A stretch of 64,000 nt of DNA from Clostridium sp. 'White wine YQ' (lineage in GTDB: Bacteria > Bacillota > Clostridia > Clostridiales > Clostridiaceae): positions 857,318-921,317 of the forward strand of contig NZ_JAQYUU010000001.1 of the NCBI RefSeq assembly GCF_028728205.1, in the 5' to 3' direction. Both the position numbers and the translations under genes were made by a program. Shown here in pieces: positions 50,250-57,407 of the stretch (position 1 is its first letter; each line of letters begins with the position of its first letter). The notes beneath the pieces are model-generated. The model was not told the origin of the DNA and did no database searches. It saw only the letters and a list, made by a program, of their open reading frames with translations.

Positions 50250-50582
50250 ATGGAATCTTATCTAGGTAAAAGAGTTAAAGTCAAAATAGATAGGCCATTG
50301 GGGTCTAAACACCCAGAGCATAATTTCATATATTCATTAAATTATGGATTTATTCCCAATACTACATCTGGAGATGGAGAAGAAATTGATGTATATATTA
50401 TTGGTGAATTTGAGCCATTAGAAATATATGAAGGATATGTTATAGCAATAATAAAAAGAGCAAATGATATTGAGGATAAATTAGTAGCTTGTAAAGAATT
50501 AAATAAATATAACAAAGAGCAAATAAAAGCATTAGTAGAATTTCAAGAAAGATTTTTTGAGTCTACAATAATAATTTATTAG
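50250..50582 (+). CDS. Short inorganic pyrophosphatase-like protein
   Basis: 110 residues. NYGFIPNTTSGDGEEIDVYIIG (about 31-52) matches the family I soluble pyrophosphatase core (YGFIPxT ... DGxxxDVxV), including metal-binding acidic residues, but the protein is about 60 residues shorter than normal and lacks the usual C-terminal active-site Lys/Asp segment. A trimmed, possibly regulatory or altered-specificity phosphatase. AGAGAGGTAGTTAC precedes the ATG. It heads a unit with an ArsR regulator. Confidence 0.78.
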   Translation: MESYLGKRVKVKIDRPLGSKHPEHNFIYSLNYGFIPNTTSGDGEEIDVYIIGEFEPLEIYEGYVIAIIKRANDIEDKLVACKELNKYNKEQIKALVEFQERFFESTIIIY

Positions 50583-50624
50583 ACATTAAAAAGTGAATAG
50601 TAAGAAAGGAGGATTTAGTGAGAG

Positions 50625-50714
50625 ATGGGTAATTGTAATACACTTTCACTAAAGATAAAAAATGAAAGAATATGCAAAAGAAATAGCAGAACTATTAAAG
50701 GTTTTAGCGAATGA
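50625..50714 (+). other. Short frame with a strong ribosome binding site overlapping arsR
   Basis: AAAGGAGG (50605-50612) is followed by GTG (50618, four codons) and ATG (50625), which opens 29 codons (MGNCNTLSLK...) running past the ArsR start in another frame. It may couple or delay ArsR translation, or mark a frameshift. Confidence 0.3.
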
Positions 50715-50946
50715 AAATAGATTAATGATTGTATGTCACTTGATTGAAGGACCACTAAATGTAAGTGAACTTCATGGACGTTTAGATAACCTTACTCAAT
50801 CAGCTTTATCTCAACATCTTTCAATGTTAAAAGCACATAGAATATTGGAGTCAAATAAAAATGGGCTTACAATAACCTATTCTATTAGAGATGAGAGAGT
50901 TGTAAAGTTAATTGAAGTATTAAAAGCAAATTATTGTGAGATTTAA
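50662..50946 (+). CDS. ArsR-family transcriptional regulator
   Basis: 94 residues, winged helix: LLKVLANENRLMIVCHLIEGPLNVSELHGRL, recognition helix TQSALSQHLSMLK, wing LESNKNGLTITYSI. Cysteines only at 25 and 92; the classic CVCDL metal site is absent, so a thiol/persulfide or non-metal signal is possible. The ATG at 50662 has a weak ribosome binding site. Probably represses the two promoters with sites A and B (50147, 51059), including its own and the rhodanese operon. Confidence 0.88.
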   Translation: MKEYAKEIAELLKVLANENRLMIVCHLIEGPLNVSELHGRLDNLTQSALSQHLSMLKAHRILESNKNGLTITYSIRDERVVKLIEVLKANYCEI

Positions 50947-50951
50947 ATTAA

Positions 50952-50998
50952 AAAGCTAAGTCTAAAAAGTTAATCCTTTTAGATTTAGCTTTTTTGCC
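50952..50998 (+). terminator. Terminator after arsR
   Basis: AAAGCTAAGTCTAAAA pairs with TTTTAGATTTAGCTTTTTT. Confidence 0.9.
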
Positions 50999-51028
50999 TA
51001 TATTTTATTGAATTGGATTTAAAAAGTA

Positions 51029-51057
51029 TTGACAAAAGTAATAGAACTTCATATTAT
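51029..51057 (+). promoter_or_regulatory. Promoter of the rhodanese operon
   Basis: TTGACA (51029-51034), 17-base spacer, TATTAT (51052-51057). Confidence 0.8.
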
Positions 51058-51058
51058 A

Positions 51059-51088
51059 TTAGTATATTAGAAATATCTAAATTACTTA
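51059..51088. promoter_or_regulatory. Candidate ArsR operator, site B
   Basis: TTAGTATATTA and TAAATTACTTA flank GAAATATC; same arm length, spacing and centre as site A (TATTAGAAATAT is shared), also directly after the -10 box. Confidence 0.7.
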
Positions 51089-51119
51089 TATTAATAAAAT
51101 GAAATTTAGGAGGATTATT

Positions 51120-51437
51120 ATGTTTGGATTTTTGATGAATAAGAAATATAATTCAATAAAGGTTAATGAAATTGATGGGTTAGGGAAAATAAATCTAATT
51201 GATATTAGAGAACCTTATGAATATAAAAGTGGCCATGTTCCTAATGCAAAAAATATTCCAATGAACAAAGTTTTAGAGAGTGCAGAGAAGTATTTGGATA
51301 AAGAAAAGGAATATCATATAATTTGCCAATCAGGAGGAAGAAGCACAAGAGCCTGTGGAATATTGGCATCAAAGGGTTATAAAGTTATAAATGTAAGCGG
51401 CGGTACAGGTGGATATAGAGGACAGTTAAAAAGATAA
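51120..51437 (+). CDS. Single-domain rhodanese
   Basis: 105 residues from the ATG at 51120 (TTAGGAGGATTAT before it; an ATG at 51099 is ignored). Active-site Cys69 in CQSGGRS, CDC25-like loop of six residues; LIDIREPYEYKSGHVPNAKNIPM is the family core. Carries persulfide sulfur between donors and acceptors. First gene of a three-gene sulfur operon under the site-B promoter. Very similar to the rhodanese at 51855, so one derives from duplication. Confidence 0.92.
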   Translation: MFGFLMNKKYNSIKVNEIDGLGKINLIDIREPYEYKSGHVPNAKNIPMNKVLESAEKYLDKEKEYHIICQSGGRSTRACGILASKGYKVINVSGGTGGYRGQLKR

Positions 51438-51466
51438 TAATTATTAATGTTTTAGGAGGCATTCAA

Positions 51467-51829
51467 ATGACGAAAGCATCAGAATACCATAAGCAAGGAT
51501 ATACTTGCGGAGAAGCAATAATTAAGAGATTTAATGAAGAAAATAATACAGATATTCCAATAGCATTAGGAAGTGGTATGGGAACAGGCTTTACAGTGGG
51601 AAGTATATGTGGGGCAGCGGGAGCTGCAACTGCTATAATTGGATATTTAAAAGGAAGAGAAAGTAATGAAGAAACTAATAGTGCTAGACAATATACAAGA
51701 GAATTAATGTCAAGTATAAGAGAAAAATATGGATCAGAGTTGTGTAAGGATTTAAAAAAAGATAGAATAGGGTGTGCAGAAATAATAGAGCATACTTATG
51801 AAACTCTAAATGAAATAATAAAAAAGTAA
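51467..51829 (+). CDS. C_GCAxxG_C_C-family protein
   Basis: 120 residues. The family's four cysteines are C14 (GYTCGEA), C48 (SICGAAG), C93 and C103 (CKDLKKDRIGCAE). Members are small anaerobe proteins thought to be redox active or iron-sulfur linked; some carry a C-terminal membrane anchor, absent here. Its position between two rhodaneses suggests a role in sulfur transfer or thiol redox. AGGAGGCATTCAA precedes the ATG. Confidence 0.9.
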   Translation: MTKASEYHKQGYTCGEAIIKRFNEENNTDIPIALGSGMGTGFTVGSICGAAGAATAIIGYLKGRESNEETNSARQYTRELMSSIREKYGSELCKDLKKDRIGCAEIIEHTYETLNEIIKK

Positions 51830-51854
51830 GATTTAAATTATAGGAGGAAAAGAT

Positions 51855-52175
51855 ATGTTTTCAGGTTTTAATAAAAGTGATTATAATACAATAAGTGTTC
51901 ATGATTTAGATGATAGATTAGGCAAGATAGAACTAATAGATGTAAGAGAAGACTATGAGTATAGCGGAGGTCATGTACCAACAGCTAAAAATATACCTAT
52001 GGGAAGAATTATTTCAGAGCCAGATAAATATCTTGATAAAGCAAAAGAGTATCATATAATTTGTCAATCAGGAGCAAGAAGTGCAAGAACTTGTACAGAA
52101 TTATCAATGAAAGGGTTTAAGGTTGTTAATATTTCAGGGGGAACAGGATCTTATATTCGTCCATTAGAAAGATAA
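51855..52175 (+). CDS. Single-domain rhodanese, second copy
   Basis: 106 residues with Cys70 in CQSGARS and core LIDVREDYEYSGGHVPTAKNIPM. Alignable over its full length with the rhodanese at 51120. AGGAGGAAAAGAT precedes the ATG. Last gene of the operon, followed by a long hairpin. Two nearly parallel rhodaneses in one operon suggest different partners for the same sulfur chemistry. Confidence 0.92.
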   Translation: MFSGFNKSDYNTISVHDLDDRLGKIELIDVREDYEYSGGHVPTAKNIPMGRIISEPDKYLDKAKEYHIICQSGARSARTCTELSMKGFKVVNISGGTGSYIRPLER

Positions 52176-52176
52176 G

Positions 52177-52243
52177 TTATATAAGCTAGTATATTAATGC
52201 GATTTTAAATAAATCTAGATGCATTAGTATACTAGCTTTATTA
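52177..52243 (+). terminator. Terminator after the rhodanese operon
   Basis: AGCTAGTATATTAATGC pairs with GCATTAGTATACTAGCT around an AT loop, followed by TTATTATTTT. Confidence 0.85.
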
Positions 52244-52355
52244 TTTTATTAGGATTATAGAAAAAATTAATTCTCCATAATTCCCCCACATTTAAATAAT
52301 ATAATCAAATCAAAGAAAGAACTTAATAAGAAATAATACATAAGGAGGGATTTAT

Positions 52356-52619
52356 ATGTTCTGTAATGGATTTGGTTATGGAAGATTTGGTGGTAATGGA
52401 TATGGATATGGAGGTGCAGGTTTTATGATGATGATACCAATGCTTATAATTCTTTTATTAGTAATTTATTTTGTATATAAAGCTATAAGTAGAAAAGATA
52501 TAAATTTATCAGCTAATAGGACTTCATCAAATGCAATAGATATATTAAATGAGAGATTTGCAAAAGGTGAAATAAGTGAAGAAGAATATAGTGCTAGAAA
52601 AAAGCAATTGTTAAAATAG
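52356..52619 (+). CDS. SHOCT-domain small membrane protein
   Basis: 87 residues. Gly/Tyr-rich N-terminus (FGYGRFGGNGYGYGGAGF), one membrane helix at about 24-42 (MMMIPMLIILLLVIYFVYKAI), and a C-terminal SHOCT motif (AIDILNERFAKGEISEEEYSARKKQLL). Such proteins are small oligomerising membrane factors of unknown role. AAGGAGGGATTTAT precedes the ATG. Single-gene transcript between terminators. Confidence 0.88.
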   Translation: MFCNGFGYGRFGGNGYGYGGAGFMMMIPMLIILLLVIYFVYKAISRKDINLSANRTSSNAIDILNERFAKGEISEEEYSARKKQLLK

Positions 52620-52627
52620 GATAAACT

Positions 52628-52664
52628 ATCAAAAAAACAGATTCGTAAGAGTCTGTTTTTTCTT
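52628..52664 (+). terminator. Terminator after the SHOCT gene
   Basis: AAAAAACAGATTC pairs with GAGTCTGTTTTTTC (one bulge), with T-run. Confidence 0.8.
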
Positions 52665-52773
52665 GCGTAGTTTTACAATAGACCTTACTATATTGTTAAT
52701 ATTAAGGAAGAATAGTAAACTTAAATTAAATAATAGAAATAGCAAATGGCAACAATGAATGGAGGTAAGAAAA

Positions 52774-53142
52774 ATGAAAATAGCTATACCCAATAATGGA
52801 GACTTAGTAAATCAACACTTTGGAATGAGCAAAAGTTTTGCAATAGTAAGTGTAGAAGAAAATAAAATTTTAAATGTAGAAGAAGTATCGGCAGAAGAAC
52901 TTTCTCATCAGCATCAAGGTTTGGCAAATTTACTTGTAAATGAGGGAGCTAGTGTAGTTATAGTCGGAGGAATTGGAGGAGGAGCTGTAGCAAGCTTACA
53001 GCAAAATGGTCTAAAAGTAATAAAAGGTGCCACTGGAGAGTATATAAAAGTCGTTGAAGAATATCTTAAAGGAACACTAGAGGACAAAGATGTAACCTGC
53101 AACCATCACGGAGAACATCATCATGGTGGACATCACCACTAA
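52774..53142 (+). CDS. NifX/NifB-C-type cofactor-binding protein with His-rich tail
   Basis: 122 residues from the ATG at 52774, behind GGAGGT. The fold of dinitrogenase iron-molybdenum cofactor-binding proteins is clear: KIAIPNNGDLVNQHFGMSKSFAIV, then VVIVGGIGGGAVASLQQNGLKVI. The C-terminal 15 residues hold nine His (HHGEHHHGGHHH). Stand-alone members in Clostridia occur without nitrogenase and are thought to hold iron-sulfur or metal-sulfur clusters. It lies between the rhodanese operon and a persulfide-reductase fusion, in keeping with sulfur or cluster handling. Confidence 0.9.
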   Translation: MKIAIPNNGDLVNQHFGMSKSFAIVSVEENKILNVEEVSAEELSHQHQGLANLLVNEGASVVIVGGIGGGAVASLQQNGLKVIKGATGEYIKVVEEYLKGTLEDKDVTCNHHGEHHHGGHHH

Positions 53143-53145
53143 AAT

Positions 53146-53182
53146 AAAAAAAGTAAGATAGCTTTAAGCCATCTTACTTTTT
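53146..53182. terminator. Bidirectional terminator
   Basis: AAAAAAGTAAGATAGC pairs with GCCATCTTACTTTTTT; it serves the NifX-like gene and the convergent reductase fusion gene. Confidence 0.9.
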
Positions 53183-53185
53183 TCT

Positions 53186-55675
53186 TTATATAAATAAGTT
53201 AACGTTAGAATCTTCAGCTTCTCCTAAATAATAACCAACTCCACCTATTTTAACTCCATCAATTAACTCTTCTTTGTGAAGTCCCATAACATCCATGGAC
53301 ATTTGGCAAGCAACAATTTCGATTCCACTATCTATAGCTGATTGTATTAAATCCTCAAGAGATGAAATATTTTTATCCTTCATAACTTTACGAATCATTT
53401 TTCCACCCATGCCCATCATGTTCATATTAGATAGTTTAAGTCTCTTGCTTCCTCTTGGCATCATTAACCCAAACATCTTATCCATAAAGCCTTTTTGTAC
53501 ACTAACTGCCTCATGTTTTCTAAGAATATTAAGTCCCCAGAAGGTAAAGAACATGGTAACTTTTTTACCCATTGAAGCTGCGCCGTTAGCTATTATAAAA
53601 GATGCAATTGCTTTATCTAGATCACCACTAAATACAACCATTGTCTTGTTATCTTTTATAGGCATAGTAGGCATATTCTCATTAACTATTTTACTTTTAG
53701 TATTTTTTTTTATATAGGCTATTATATTTCCACCAGTTTTTGATATATCCATTAATTCATTGTTTGTTCTTTTGCACCAAGCTTTAATATCTTCATAAAA
53801 ACCAGGGTCAGAGGCAGAAACTTTAAGGATTTGCCCATCTTTTAAATCATCAATAGAAGCTTTAACCTGCATTAGTGGACCAGGACAGCAAAGTCCGCAG
53901 GCATCTAGCTCTTTATCATATTTACCTTTAGATGCCTCATCTGTCCTTACTACCTGAGTATCAGGATCAATAGTTAGGGCAGAGTGATTACCATTGTTAT
54001 CATCATGGTCATCTGACTCAGTTTGCTTTGGAGAAAAGTCTAGCATGGATGTAGTTTTATATCCTCCAGTAACATTTAAAACCTTAAAGCCATTTTGACT
54101 CAAAATTCTATCTGCAATATATCCTCTTAAACCTACTTGGCAATATTCAACTATAGTTTTATCCTTATCTAATTCATTAAGTCTTTCTCTTAAATCATCT
54201 ACAGGTATATTTACTGCACCTTCTAAGTGCCCATTGTTAAATTCAACTCCAGAACGAACGTCTACTAGCATATAGTCATCGTTTTTGAATTCATCAATAT
54301 CTTTCCAAGCAATTACATTACTTCTTCCAGCTAAGGCATTTTGAGCTACAAAACCAGCCATGTTAACTGGATCTTTAGCAGAAGAGAAAGGTGGAGCATA
54401 AGAAAGTTCAAGTTCAGCTAAATCATCTACTGTACCATTAAGTCTTATAGTAGTAGCTATAACATCAATTCTTTTATCAACGCCATCAAAGCCAATTCCT
54501 TGAGCACCTAATATTTTTCCTTCATCATTGAATATCAATTTAAGTGACATAGGAATTGCTCCTGGATAATAAGAAGCATGAGATACAGGGTGAACATATA
54601 TAACCTTGTAAGGCATATTTGCTCTTTGAAGAGTTCTTTCATTAGCCCCAGTACCAGCAGCAGTTAATCCAAATATCTTGATTATAGAAGTACCTTGAGT
54701 TCCTTTATAGGTTGAATTTAAACCAGCTATATTATCAGCAGCAATTCTACCTTGTTTATTGGCTGGACCAGCTAAAGGAATAGCAGTTTTTTGTTTAGTT
54801 ATAAAGTCTACAACCTCTACAGCATCACCTACAGCATAAACACCTTCGATATTTGTTTCCATTTTTTCATTAACAATGATATGACCTCTTGGTCCAAATT
54901 CTAAACCACTGTCTTTTATAAAAGTAGTATCTGGAGCTACCCCTATAGCCAATATAACTAAATCAGCGGTAACTTTTGTATCACTATTTAAAGTAACTTC
55001 AACTTGATTTTCTACATCATTAAAAGATTTAACTCCATCGTTAAGTATTAGCTTAACTCCATTTTCCACTAATTCTTTTTCAGCAAGAACAACCATATCA
55101 GAATCAAAAGGTGCAAGAATATGAGGAGCAGCTTCAACAAGAGTAACATCTAAGCCTCTTTCCTTCAGGTTTTCTGCCATTTCAACCCCTACGTAGCCAC
55201 CACCTATAACTACAGCGCTTTTAACTCCTTTTTTATCAACATATGCTTTTATAGCATCAGTATCTGGAATATTTCTTAATGTGTAAATATTTTTGCTGTC
55301 TATTCCAGGAATATTAGGTCTTAAGGCTTTTGCCCCTGGAGAGAGTATTAAGTAATCAAAGTTTTCTTCATAAGTTCCTTTATCTTTACTATTAACTTTA
55401 ACCATTTTATTTTTTGCATCTATACTTATAACTTCACTGTTATTTCTAACATCTATATTAAACCTTGCCTTCATTGCTTCAGGTGTTTGAACTAAAAGTT
55501 TACTTCTTTCCTTTATTGTTTCTCCAATATAGTAAGGTAATCCACAATTAGCAAAAGAGATATATTCATCCCTTTCAAACATAATTATCTCAGCAGTTTC
55601 ATCTAATCTTCTAAGTCTAGCAGCAGCAGAAGCTCCACCTGCAACCCCACCAACTATTAAAACTTTTTTACTCAT
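53186..55675 (-). CDS. CoA-disulfide/persulfide reductase fused to rhodanese, TusA and DsrE domains
   Basis: 829 residues. Domains: FAD/NAD(P)H reductase 1-450 (GGVAGGASAAAR, catalytic C44 in SFANCGLPYY), rhodanese 455-550 with C512 in CQVGLRG, TusA/SirA 588-665 with C597 in CCPGP, and DsrE-like 680-829 with one Cys (VACQMSMDVMGL). The chain should reduce CoA-disulfides or persulfides and pass sulfur along three successive cysteine sites. A His/Asp-rich linker lies near 555-565. ATG 55675 follows GGAGG; the longer frame includes that site and overlaps the upstream ArsR gene. Cotranscribed with arsR, 16 bases apart. Confidence 0.94.
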   Translation of the reverse strand: MSKKVLIVGGVAGGASAAARLRRLDETAEIIMFERDEYISFANCGLPYYIGETIKERSKLLVQTPEAMKARFNIDVRNNSEVISIDAKNKMVKVNSKDKGTYEENFDYLILSPGAKALRPNIPGIDSKNIYTLRNIPDTDAIKAYVDKKGVKSAVVIGGGYVGVEMAENLKERGLDVTLVEAAPHILAPFDSDMVVLAEKELVENGVKLILNDGVKSFNDVENQVEVTLNSDTKVTADLVILAIGVAPDTTFIKDSGLEFGPRGHIIVNEKMETNIEGVYAVGDAVEVVDFITKQKTAIPLAGPANKQGRIAADNIAGLNSTYKGTQGTSIIKIFGLTAAGTGANERTLQRANMPYKVIYVHPVSHASYYPGAIPMSLKLIFNDEGKILGAQGIGFDGVDKRIDVIATTIRLNGTVDDLAELELSYAPPFSSAKDPVNMAGFVAQNALAGRSNVIAWKDIDEFKNDDYMLVDVRSGVEFNNGHLEGAVNIPVDDLRERLNELDKDKTIVEYCQVGLRGYIADRILSQNGFKVLNVTGGYKTTSMLDFSPKQTESDDHDDNNGNHSALTIDPDTQVVRTDEASKGKYDKELDACGLCCPGPLMQVKASIDDLKDGQILKVSASDPGFYEDIKAWCKRTNNELMDISKTGGNIIAYIKKNTKSKIVNENMPTMPIKDNKTMVVFSGDLDKAIASFIIANGAASMGKKVTMFFTFWGLNILRKHEAVSVQKGFMDKMFGLMMPRGSKRLKLSNMNMMGMGGKMIRKVMKDKNISSLEDLIQSAIDSGIEIVACQMSMDVMGLHKEELIDGVKIGGVGYYLGEAEDSNVNLFI

Positions 55676-55691
55676 ATTAATACCTCCAAAA

Positions 55692-55979
55692 TTAATTATT
55701 TTCACCAAAAAATAGTTTAATTAAATTTTCAACTTGAGAATTACAAACTTTATAAAATATTTCAAGACCGTTTCTCCTGCCTTCTATGATACCTGCAGTT
55801 CTTAATCTTTGTAGATGTTGAGATATTGTAGATTGAGGCGTGTCCAAGCAGTCTTGCATGTAAGTAACATTACATTCACCGTGTTCTAATAATCCACGTA
55901 CGATGCAAAGTCTTACTGGATGAGCCAGTACTTTAAGCATCTCTGAAACATCATTATACTTATCAAAATCTTTATCCAT
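55692..55979 (-). CDS. ArsR-family regulator, probable thiol/persulfide sensor
   Basis: 95 residues, winged helix: MLKVLAHPVRLCIVRGLLEHGECNVTYMQDCL, then STISQHLQRLRTAGII and the wing RRNGLEIFYKV. Cys residues at 25, 36, 44 and 79; C36 and C44 lie near the metal or persulfide site of SmtB/BigR/SqrR-type repressors. AGGAAAC precedes the ATG. It is the first gene of the transcript leading to the persulfide-reductase fusion, and its own promoter carries an AT-rich dyad, so it probably represses that operon until sulfane sulfur appears. Confidence 0.9.
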   Translation of the reverse strand: MDKDFDKYNDVSEMLKVLAHPVRLCIVRGLLEHGECNVTYMQDCLDTPQSTISQHLQRLRTAGIIEGRRNGLEIFYKVCNSQVENLIKLFFGENN

Positions 55980-56002
55980 AGTGTTTCCTACTTTCTAGAG
56001 TA

Positions 56003-56055
56003 TGATATATAAATTATTATATTCATATATTACGATATAGTGATAAATAAGTCAA
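56003..56055 (-). promoter_or_regulatory. ArsR / reductase promoter with dyad
   Basis: On the minus strand TTGACT (56055-56050), 17-base spacer, TAATAT (56032-56027); after it lies an ATATATGAATA / AATTTATATAT-type dyad (56004-56030), likely the autoregulatory operator. Confidence 0.65.
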
Positions 56056-56078
56056 TGAATTTCCATGAAAGTAGAAGT

Positions 56079-56116
56079 AAAAAGACAGTGGTAAGTTTTA
56101 TACCACTGTCTTTTAA
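56079..56116. terminator. Terminator after the Bcr/CflA gene
   Basis: AAAAAGACAGTGGTA pairs with TACCACTGTCTTTT; T-run on the minus strand ends the convergent exporter gene. Confidence 0.85.
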
Positions 56117-56131
56117 AAGTTTAAGTCGTGA

Positions 56132-57340
56132 TTATACGTGCTTTTTAGAAAAGCTTAGCCAAATTGTTAAGCTAATAATTGAAGTTATCATATATAGAAG
56201 TCCCATAAGAGTTATTCTATTTAAAATTCCAGAGGAAATTATAAGCATTCCAATGCACCCGAAAAATGTAAAAGCACAGCTCATAATTGAAGAAGCAGCA
56301 CCAGTGTCGCCATTAACTTGATCGAGCATAATATGTGTGGTTTGAGGACGTATTAAGCTACCAAAGAAGGATGCTGGCATTAGTGAGAGCATAAAGGTTA
56401 TAGGACTGATTTTACCAATCATAAACATAAATAATCCACTAGCACACATAACTACATAAGCAATAGTTATATAGGGTACTTTAGGAAAGTGCTTGGACAA
56501 CTTAACATAACACAAAGGTCCAATAAGAAAGAAAATTGAATTTGCAGCAAAGTAATAACTATATACCTTTTCGCTTACACCAAAATTATCAACGAAAATA
56601 TATGAAGAAGAAGATATAAAGGACATAGATGCAATGGACATAATAGAGAAGGTAAAGACTAGTGACATAAATTTTATGTTCTTTGAAACAACTCCAAGAT
56701 TTCCAATAGATCTAAATATGCTTCCCATGTAACGTTCTTCTATAGTTTCTTCCATAGCTATGCTTCCGGCTAAAGTTAATACTCCTAAAAGAGTTAATAC
56801 CACAAAAACACCTCTCCAAGAAAGTAAACTTAATATTATTGCACCAATAACAGGTGAAATTATAGGGGAGAGCATTCCCATAGATTGAACTAATGCTAAT
56901 ATAGTGAGACGCTTTCTTCCACTATAAGAATCTTTAACTATAGCAGTAGATACTGCAGTGGCAGCTCCACATCCAATTGATTGAAGTATTCTAAATAAAA
57001 TAAGTTCATAGACATTCTGAGAGAAAACACATAATAAACTTGCAATAGTATAAATAGAAAGTCCTACAATTAAGATTTTTCTTCTACCATACTTGTCGCT
57101 AAGTGGTCCCCATAAAATAGTCCCTAAAGCATAAAAGATAAAGAAAAATATTAGTGTAAGATTTATAACACTAGCACTGGTATTAAAACTATCTACCATT
57201 TTAGGGAGTGCAGGTAAATATATATCCGTAGAAAGTGGAATAAAGGCACTTAGCAGAGTTATGAAAACAACAAAGCCTTTCTCACCTAGATATTTCTGAG
57301 TTTTTGAATTAGATAAATGTTCATTTGTTTCTAGCTCCAT
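56132..57340 (-). CDS. Bcr/CflA-family multidrug efflux MFS transporter
   Basis: 402 residues, twelve membrane helices. The loop 2-3 signature GPLSDKYGRRKIL and the first-helix region FIPLSTDIYLPALPKMVDSFN are those of the Bcr/CflA drug:H+ antiporter family. Expels drugs, or sulfur-containing compounds such as cysteine in some members, in exchange for protons. AGGAGGACAA precedes the ATG. Downstream of the ClC gene on the same strand, 67 bases apart. Confidence 0.9.
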   Translation of the reverse strand: MELETNEHLSNSKTQKYLGEKGFVVFITLLSAFIPLSTDIYLPALPKMVDSFNTSASVINLTLIFFFIFYALGTILWGPLSDKYGRRKILIVGLSIYTIASLLCVFSQNVYELILFRILQSIGCGAATAVSTAIVKDSYSGRKRLTILALVQSMGMLSPIISPVIGAIILSLLSWRGVFVVLTLLGVLTLAGSIAMEETIEERYMGSIFRSIGNLGVVSKNIKFMSLVFTFSIMSIASMSFISSSSYIFVDNFGVSEKVYSYYFAANSIFFLIGPLCYVKLSKHFPKVPYITIAYVVMCASGLFMFMIGKISPITFMLSLMPASFFGSLIRPQTTHIMLDQVNGDTGAASSIMSCAFTFFGCIGMLIISSGILNRITLMGLLYMITSIISLTIWLSFSKKHV

Positions 57341-57407
57341 TTGTCCTCCTTGTATTATAGTAATTTATTATATGACTATTACGATTTTTATAGTATATAG
57401 GAATGGG

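Noticed and set aside
53295..53717. 140-codon plus-strand frame inside the reductase fusion gene
   Set aside because: Antisense to the clearly conserved DsrE/TusA part; no ribosome binding site or promoter.
56040..56321. 93-codon plus-strand frame across the exporter gene's terminator
   Set aside because: It runs through a terminator and antisense to conserved transporter helices.
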